From JBGSOV01 sp041738935 (lineage in GTDB: Bacteria > Patescibacteriota > Gracilibacteria > CAIRYL01 > GCA-016699755), in NCBI GenBank assembly GCA_041738935.1, contig JBGSOV010000002.1:124001-188000 (forward strand): 64,000 nucleotides of DNA, written 5' to 3'. The notes beneath the pieces were generated by a model, which saw nothing but the letters and a program-made list of their open reading frames with translations, ran no database searches and had not been told where the DNA came from. The first letter of the stretch is position 1. Every line of letters starts with the position of its first letter. Made by a program: the position numbers and the translations under genes. Positions 60,144-64,000 of this stretch are shown in pieces.

Positions 60144-61796
60144 GTGCCAAAGCAATTTCAACGTCGTCGGCTTGCTTCGTCAAAAGCACCCACAAAATTT
60201 TTTCACTCCAAATTTTTTCTCGTTGTTGGAGTAATACTTCTATTCTTTCTCTTATTGCCGCTCGTTCGGCTGCTGATCGGACCACTCGGCGGCTTTGTCT
60301 GGCGAGCTCCGCAGATTTTGGGATCGCGCTATGTGGTGCTCTTGCAAAACGAAGCAGAATTGCGCCCGACTGGCGGTTTTTTATCCGCTTTTGCTGTTGT
60401 TGATTTTTCGGGAATTTCGCCTAAAATCAGCGTCTACGATTCGTATGCGGTTGCCGATCCTGTTTCTCCAATTGCTGCACCCAAAGCAATCAGCGATGTG
60501 TTTGGTAGTGACCCCAAATTTACTGGTTGGGAATTTCGCGATGCCAATTTTTCACCAGATTTTGCGGAGTCTGCGCAGCAAGCTTTGACATTTTTGCGGC
60601 AAGACAGTCGTTTTTCCACTACTGATTTTGATGGTGTAATCGCCGTAAATGTTGCTGCAGTCGCAGCTTTACTCGAGCATTTTGATATTCAGCAACCCGA
60701 TGACTTAAGTCTTTTCTTATCTTTGCAGCGAGCGACCAAAGATATTGATCTGCATTCGTCCGAAGAACTGGCGACCCGCAAAAACGCGCTGGGTGAAATC
60801 GCTCAACTACTCAAAAAGAAAATCGGCTATTTCTCTTCACCTGCGGTAGCAAAAATTCTCGCTATTGCCGCCGACAAAAAAGAATTGCAGTTTTGGTTTG
60901 CTGACAAAAGCCTGATGCACGTCGCGACCGAGCACAATTGGGACGGACGTTTAACAGCAAACAACGCTTTTGCCATCAACATCGCGAACTTGGGTGCCAA
61001 AAAATCTGACCACTTTGTACGACGTCAATTATATTCCGATATTTTTGTTGCAACCGATGGTGTGGTAGAAGAACAGTTTCGATTACGGATGCAAAATAGC
61101 AGTCCGGCAAATCTACTCTCTGGCGAGGGAATGTATTTTATTCGCGTGATCCGTCCTGCGGGTACCAAGATTATCAGTGATATTGCTGGCTGGGAGCAGC
61201 GTTCACTCGCCTTCGGTGAAGAATTTTCAACGTTGCAAAAGTTGGTTCCCGAGCAAGAAATCACGCTCGAAGTACGTTTCGAGCTCCCATTTGTGTGGAC
61301 AAGCGGCGCGCGCGATTTTGTCTGGCAAAAGCAATCCGGAACGGACGACACACTTTTTCTCTCGTTGCGTGGTCAGAGCGAAATGCTGTTTTCGACAAAT
61401 AACTGCGACCATTCACTTCCACGCGAAAATGTTTTGTATTGTCAGACTTTGCTCGACACCGACAAGACTTTTGAAGTCGTTTTGACGCCTGACAAATTGC
61501 CGCCGATTGTGGAAGATATATTTTTTCAAAGTGAGCGCGATATTTTTATTCGCTTTTCTGAGCCGATTACGGAGCAAAATTCCCCAGAAAATATCCTCCT
61601 TACGTGTAAAAACGCGCAGTATTCAATCAAAGAAATCCTAAGTAATTCTGCTGACTTGCGCGATCGGACACTTGTTCTCACGACAGAAGTTCCTTTTGAT
61701 GACGAACTCTGCACTTTTACCTGGAACGGCGTCAGTGATGCTGCTCAAAATCAAGCCGATATTCGCATGACGCTGCCTTTGCGCCTGAGTCCATGA
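60144..61796 (+). CDS. DUF4012 membrane-anchored protein, 550 aa
   Basis: Basic N-terminus and one membrane helix (about 24-46), then the DUF4012 landmark YVVLLQNEAELRPTGGF (about 63-80) and its following beta-rich segments. Family members in Gram-positives and CPR are extracytoplasmic, perhaps linked to surface polysaccharide handling; function unproven. The C-terminal 100 residues look like an Ig-like (Big_5-type) domain (PIVEDIFFQSERDIFIRFSE, then EVPFDDELCTFTWNGV). The start is GTG 60144. Its TGA overlaps the ATG of the HAD gene (ATGA). Confidence 0.88.
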   Translation: MPKQFQRRRLASSKAPTKFFHSKFFLVVGVILLFFLLLPLVRLLIGPLGGFVWRAPQILGSRYVVLLQNEAELRPTGGFLSAFAVVDFSGISPKISVYDSYAVADPVSPIAAPKAISDVFGSDPKFTGWEFRDANFSPDFAESAQQALTFLRQDSRFSTTDFDGVIAVNVAAVAALLEHFDIQQPDDLSLFLSLQRATKDIDLHSSEELATRKNALGEIAQLLKKKIGYFSSPAVAKILAIAADKKELQFWFADKSLMHVATEHNWDGRLTANNAFAINIANLGAKKSDHFVRRQLYSDIFVATDGVVEEQFRLRMQNSSPANLLSGEGMYFIRVIRPAGTKIISDIAGWEQRSLAFGEEFSTLQKLVPEQEITLEVRFELPFVWTSGARDFVWQKQSGTDDTLFLSLRGQSEMLFSTNNCDHSLPRENVLYCQTLLDTDKTFEVVLTPDKLPPIVEDIFFQSERDIFIRFSEPITEQNSPENILLTCKNAQYSIKEILSNSADLRDRTLVLTTEVPFDDELCTFTWNGVSDAAQNQADIRMTLPLRLSP

Positions 61797-62434
61797 AGGC
61801 AATTCTTTTTGATCTTGATGGTACGCTCGTTGATTCGCTCTCGGTAATTATCGACAGCTATCGACCAGCCTTTGCTGAGCACAATATTCCGTATCCGGGC
61901 GACAAACAAATTGCTGCATTAATCGGCGTGGGGTTAGATGTTATTATTCGCTCGTTTGCTCCTATAGAAGCGGTTGATGCTCTTTCTAAATCATATCGAG
62001 AGTACTACCTTATGCAACAAAGAAGCGGTGCTGTGCAATTATTCCCGACAATAAAAACGGACCTTCTTGCTCTTAAGAACGCAGGTTTTATTCTTGGAAT
62101 TGTTACTTCGAAAATGAGCCGGTTTACGCGCGAATTTTTACAGCAGACAAAGACAACCGAGTTGTTTGAAATCGTTATCGGCGCCGAAGATGTTGTATAC
62201 AAAAAACCTCATCCCGAACCACTGCTAACCGCTGCTTCACGGGTGGGATTGGCAGTAGGAGATTGTCTTTATGTCGGCGACACGGTGCACGATGGAGAAG
62301 CCGCGCGCTCAGCAAAAATGACTTTTGTCGGTGTTTTGACTGGTGCTGGCACACAGCAACAATTACATGCTTACGGCGAAGTATTCAAAAACCTTAGCGA
62401 GCTTACATCTGCTCTTTGTCCGCACAATCCTTAG
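61793..62434 (+). CDS. HAD-superfamily phosphatase, phosphoglycolate-phosphatase-like
   Basis: HAD subfamily IA hydrolase: motif I FDLDGTLVDS at the N-terminus (nucleophile Asp8), cap helices (about 20-85), motif II in LGIVTSKMSR, motif III Lys in VYKKPHPEP, and motif IV in YVGDTVHDGEAARSA. Acts on a small phosphate ester such as phosphoglycolate or a sugar phosphate; the substrate is not clear. 213 residues. It is translationally coupled to the DUF4012 gene. Confidence 0.93.
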   Translation: MKAILFDLDGTLVDSLSVIIDSYRPAFAEHNIPYPGDKQIAALIGVGLDVIIRSFAPIEAVDALSKSYREYYLMQQRSGAVQLFPTIKTDLLALKNAGFILGIVTSKMSRFTREFLQQTKTTELFEIVIGAEDVVYKKPHPEPLLTAASRVGLAVGDCLYVGDTVHDGEAARSAKMTFVGVLTGAGTQQQLHAYGEVFKNLSELTSALCPHNP

Positions 62435-62443
62435 TAAGCTTGT

Positions 62444-62695
62444 TTACTTGATTTTGAGGAATTTTTTGACGTTGGTCATAATGAGTCCATAAAATCGGAC
62501 TGGCTGCCACAATACCAAATTAACAGTTTCGACGATTTCCGAAACCGATTCGGCAAGCTGTTGCGCGACACCCAAGATTTTGAGGACGCGCACACCGACA
62601 AAGATGAACACGACGACCAGTACAAAGATTGCGCCTTGGATAAGCAAGCTCAAGAGGTCAGCGAGGCTGATGGCGTCTGGCAAATCAATTTGCAT
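62444..62695 (-). CDS. Small single-pass membrane protein, 83 aa
   Basis: One strong hydrophobic helix (about 18-40, IQGAIFVLVVVFIFVGVRVL) and an amphipathic C-terminal helix with basic end (NVKKFLKIK). The layout resembles small DUF948-like or phage-holin-like proteins, but no family is recognised. Convergent with the HAD gene, 9 bp apart. Confidence 0.7.
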   Translation of the reverse strand: MQIDLPDAISLADLLSLLIQGAIFVLVVVFIFVGVRVLKILGVAQQLAESVSEIVETVNLVLWQPVRFYGLIMTNVKKFLKIK

Positions 62696-62782
62696 ACGAT
62701 AACTAAAAAATCGCTCTTATTCTTTCACGAGTTTTTCTTCTGGTCAAATTTTTTGTTCATATCATAAAAAAGACGCAAAAAA

Positions 62783-62811
62783 TTCCTAAAAACATATAAA
62801 TAATGTATAAT
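62783..62811 (+). promoter_or_regulatory. Candidate promoter for the 264-aa membrane protein
   Basis: A perfect TATAAT (62806-62811) with a weak -35 (TTCCTA, 62783-62788) at 17 nt. Transcription would start near 62818. Confidence 0.5.
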
Positions 62812-62881
62812 AATAAAAATTTGAAATAAAATAGAGGGTATCGAACATTCTTCTCGGCGTTACCATCTGTGGCAGCAGCTT

Positions 62882-63676
62882 TTGACACTTATGCTGGTGC
62901 TCGTGATTTTGCTGTGCGCTGCCGCATATTTCTTCAAACAACAAATGCCGGCGGTAACCAATATCATTCCACAAATGCTCGACGAGCCGGTGCAAAACCC
63001 TTCCACGCGCGAGCCGTTTGTATTTGGGTATCGCAATCAGCGCTACGATGTCGAACCTGTTGCCGAATATCTTCTTTCTGGATTGGTGGTTTCAAAAAAT
63101 GACATTGGTTCCATCGCGGATATCTATCACGACGATGATTCTGTCGATTTGCAAGATCTTTGTATTATTTGGGGAAAAAACCTCGAATCGGAAGATTTTC
63201 ATAAAGTCGATTTTTGGAGTAATGCCTGGACATGCAATTGGTCATATAGTGGCAATATTGATTTTAGCAATCGCGAAGTCGCCAACAATCATCTGCTCGC
63301 AGCGGATAAAAAAGTGCAAGCAAAAATCAGGAATATCAATATCGGCGATCAGGTAATCTTGCAAGGAATGCTCGTTGATTATTCGCCAGAGGGAACAGAG
63401 TGGAAACGGATTTCGAGTCGCACGCGTGAAGACACTGGTAATGGGGCGTGCGAAGTGATGTTTGTCGAGACGCTCGAAATCGTCAAGGCAGGTGCACCGC
63501 AATGGAATTTGCTTTTTGGCATCAGCAAATGGATGATTGGATTGCTCCTCATTCTCAAAATGAGTAGTTTTGTGTGGCATGCTCGCCGCGAAAAAAAGCT
63601 GTTCGAACTGGAAGAACGGCAGCGCCAAGAACGCATTCGCAGACGCGAACAAGTAGGATACAAAGGCGGATATTAA
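62882..63676 (+). CDS. Membrane protein of unknown function with two hydrophobic segments, about 264 aa
   Basis: An N-terminal helix (LMLVLVILLCAAAYFF) and a C-terminal one (about 215-235, WMIGLLLILKMSSFVW) bracket a 180-residue domain outside the membrane, with Tyr/Trp-rich stretches (VDFWSNAWTCNWSYSGN) and an OB-like strand set (NIGDQVILQGMLVDYSP). The tail is basic and Arg/Gln-rich. The start is unclear: TTG 62882 and ATG 62891 are candidates. The frame remains open to 62825 with a plausible basic pre-helix segment (SSRRYHLWQQLL) but no ATG/GTG/TTG there. Confidence 0.75.
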   Translation: MTLMLVLVILLCAAAYFFKQQMPAVTNIIPQMLDEPVQNPSTREPFVFGYRNQRYDVEPVAEYLLSGLVVSKNDIGSIADIYHDDDSVDLQDLCIIWGKNLESEDFHKVDFWSNAWTCNWSYSGNIDFSNREVANNHLLAADKKVQAKIRNINIGDQVILQGMLVDYSPEGTEWKRISSRTREDTGNGACEVMFVETLEIVKAGAPQWNLLFGISKWMIGLLLILKMSSFVWHARREKKLFELEERQRQERIRRREQVGYKGGY

Positions 63677-63716
63677 GGAAACCACAAGCTGTAGATTCAC
63701 GTCGCAAGGCACATGG

Positions 63717-63748
63717 ATTGCTTCTCCCGCCACGGCGGGAGAAGCAAT
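63717..63748. repeat. Dispersed palindrome, CCCGCCACGGCGGG core
   Basis: ATTGCTTCTCCCGCC, AC, GGCGGGAGAAGCAAT: perfect 15-bp arms. It shares the 14-bp core and the preceding ACATGGATTG-type flank with 33274-33301. It may double as terminator for the two convergent genes. Confidence 0.8.
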
Positions 63749-63769
63749 GACAGAATCAAAAGAACCTTT

Positions 63770-64000
63770 TTAGCCGTCGCGTCGCGTTGCATCCCACTCT
63801 AAATATGCGCGGACAAAATCATCCAATTCGCCATCAAGCACAATATCGGGATTGCTCGATTCGGTAGTAGTACGCAGGTCTTTGACCATTTTGTACGGAT
63901 GAAGAACATAATTGCGGATTTGTGTTCCCCAGGCGGCTTCGGTGACTTCGCCGCGAATGGCGGCGGCTTTTTTCTCCTCCTCTTCGCGTTGATGCGCGAG
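63770..64000 (-). CDS. prfB: Peptide chain release factor 2 (C-terminal part)
   Basis: The last 76 residues of RF2 are visible, reading from the window edge: a charged helix, then GEVTEAAWGTQIRNYVLHPY and KMVKDLRTTTESSNPDIVLDG, and an end at AYLEWDATRRDG. The AWG-QIR-YVLHPY block is diagnostic for RF1/RF2 and the C-terminus resembles RF2. It terminates translation at UGA and UAA, consistent with TGA acting as a stop in this genome. The catalytic GGQ motif and any programmed frameshift site lie outside the window. Confidence 0.93.
   Translation of the reverse strand, partial: LAHQREEEEKKAAAIRGEVTEAAWGTQIRNYVLHPYKMVKDLRTTTESSNPDIVLDGELDDFVRAYLEWDATRRDG

Noticed and set aside
1..64000. UGA recoded as glycine, as in Gracilibacteria and Absconditabacteria
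   Set aside because: TGA ends many full-length genes at the expected place (for example the ECF sigma factor, ruvC and the DUF4012 gene), RF2 is present, and tRNA-Trp has anticodon CCA.
1..64000. CRISPR array
   Set aside because: No regularly spaced direct repeats with unique spacers; the tandem repeats at 31537-32512 and 59581-59940 are coding and contiguous.

Overview
The window looks like a chromosomal segment of a bacterium, most plausibly a member of the Patescibacteria / candidate phyla radiation (CPR). This is inferred from gene content, because no rRNA gene is present. The pointers are a stand-alone VirB4/TraC-like ATPase with a low-complexity N-terminus, a DUF4012 membrane protein, a GtrA-GT2 fusion, many secreted proteins with Thr-Pro or Ser-rich linkers, an alpha-2-macroglobulin and PBP1C pair, and many small unknown membrane proteins. 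PurC and PurH show that purine synthesis enzymes are present, which would fit a less reduced CPR lineage such as Peregrinibacteria; that placement is tentative. The standard code applies: TGA ends many genes and does not read as glycine. Clear Shine-Dalgarno motifs are almost absent, while sigma70-type promoters (TTGAxA, 16-18 nt, TAxAAT) are easy to see.

Layout. 1-6.7 kb: a Clp ATPase (partial), an unknown protein, then a three-gene run of a coiled-coil exported protein, a membrane protein with a degenerate PP2C domain and external propeller, and a C39-like peptidase broken by a stop codon. 6.7-16.2 kb: a Na+/H+ antiporter, purC, tRNA-Trp, an animal-type haem peroxidase homologue lacking both haem histidines, an RRM protein, a 2-hydroxyacid dehydrogenase, tRNA-Ile and a GtrA-glycosyltransferase fusion. 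16.2-25.6 kb: a P-loop kinase-like protein, DUF1543, a solitary V-type ATPase B subunit, a secreted membrane protein, MscS, the VirB4-like ATPase and Maf. 25.6-31 kb: PBP1C, a VTT-domain protein, and an ECF sigma factor overlapping a probable membrane anti-sigma factor. 31-37 kb: a secreted six-bladed propeller protein with Thr-Pro and Ser tracts, RuvC, tRNA-Arg, a large unknown protein and ferritin. 37-48.8 kb: a 2302-residue alpha-2-macroglobulin lipoprotein, a TPR protein, Ndk, an SDR reductase, MscL, two VOC proteins and ZupT. 48.8-54.6 kb: an AT-rich accessory stretch with a Sau3AI-like restriction-modification pair and RadC beside tRNA-Ser. 54.6-64 kb: a secreted DUF11-like protein, RarA, PurH, a Gly/Gln/Tyr/Pro-rich repeat protein, a DUF4012 protein, a HAD phosphatase, small membrane proteins and the end of prfB.

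Functional themes are envelope and surface biology (PBP1C, macroglobulin, propellers, DUF4012, GT2), osmotic and ion control (MscS, MscL, antiporter, ZupT), purine and nucleotide handling (PurC, PurH, Ndk, Maf) and genome maintenance or defence (RuvC, RarA, RadC, R-M). Several relics (C39, mscL, VOC, and the 3' end of the propeller gene) and dispersed palindromes show ongoing decay and duplication.
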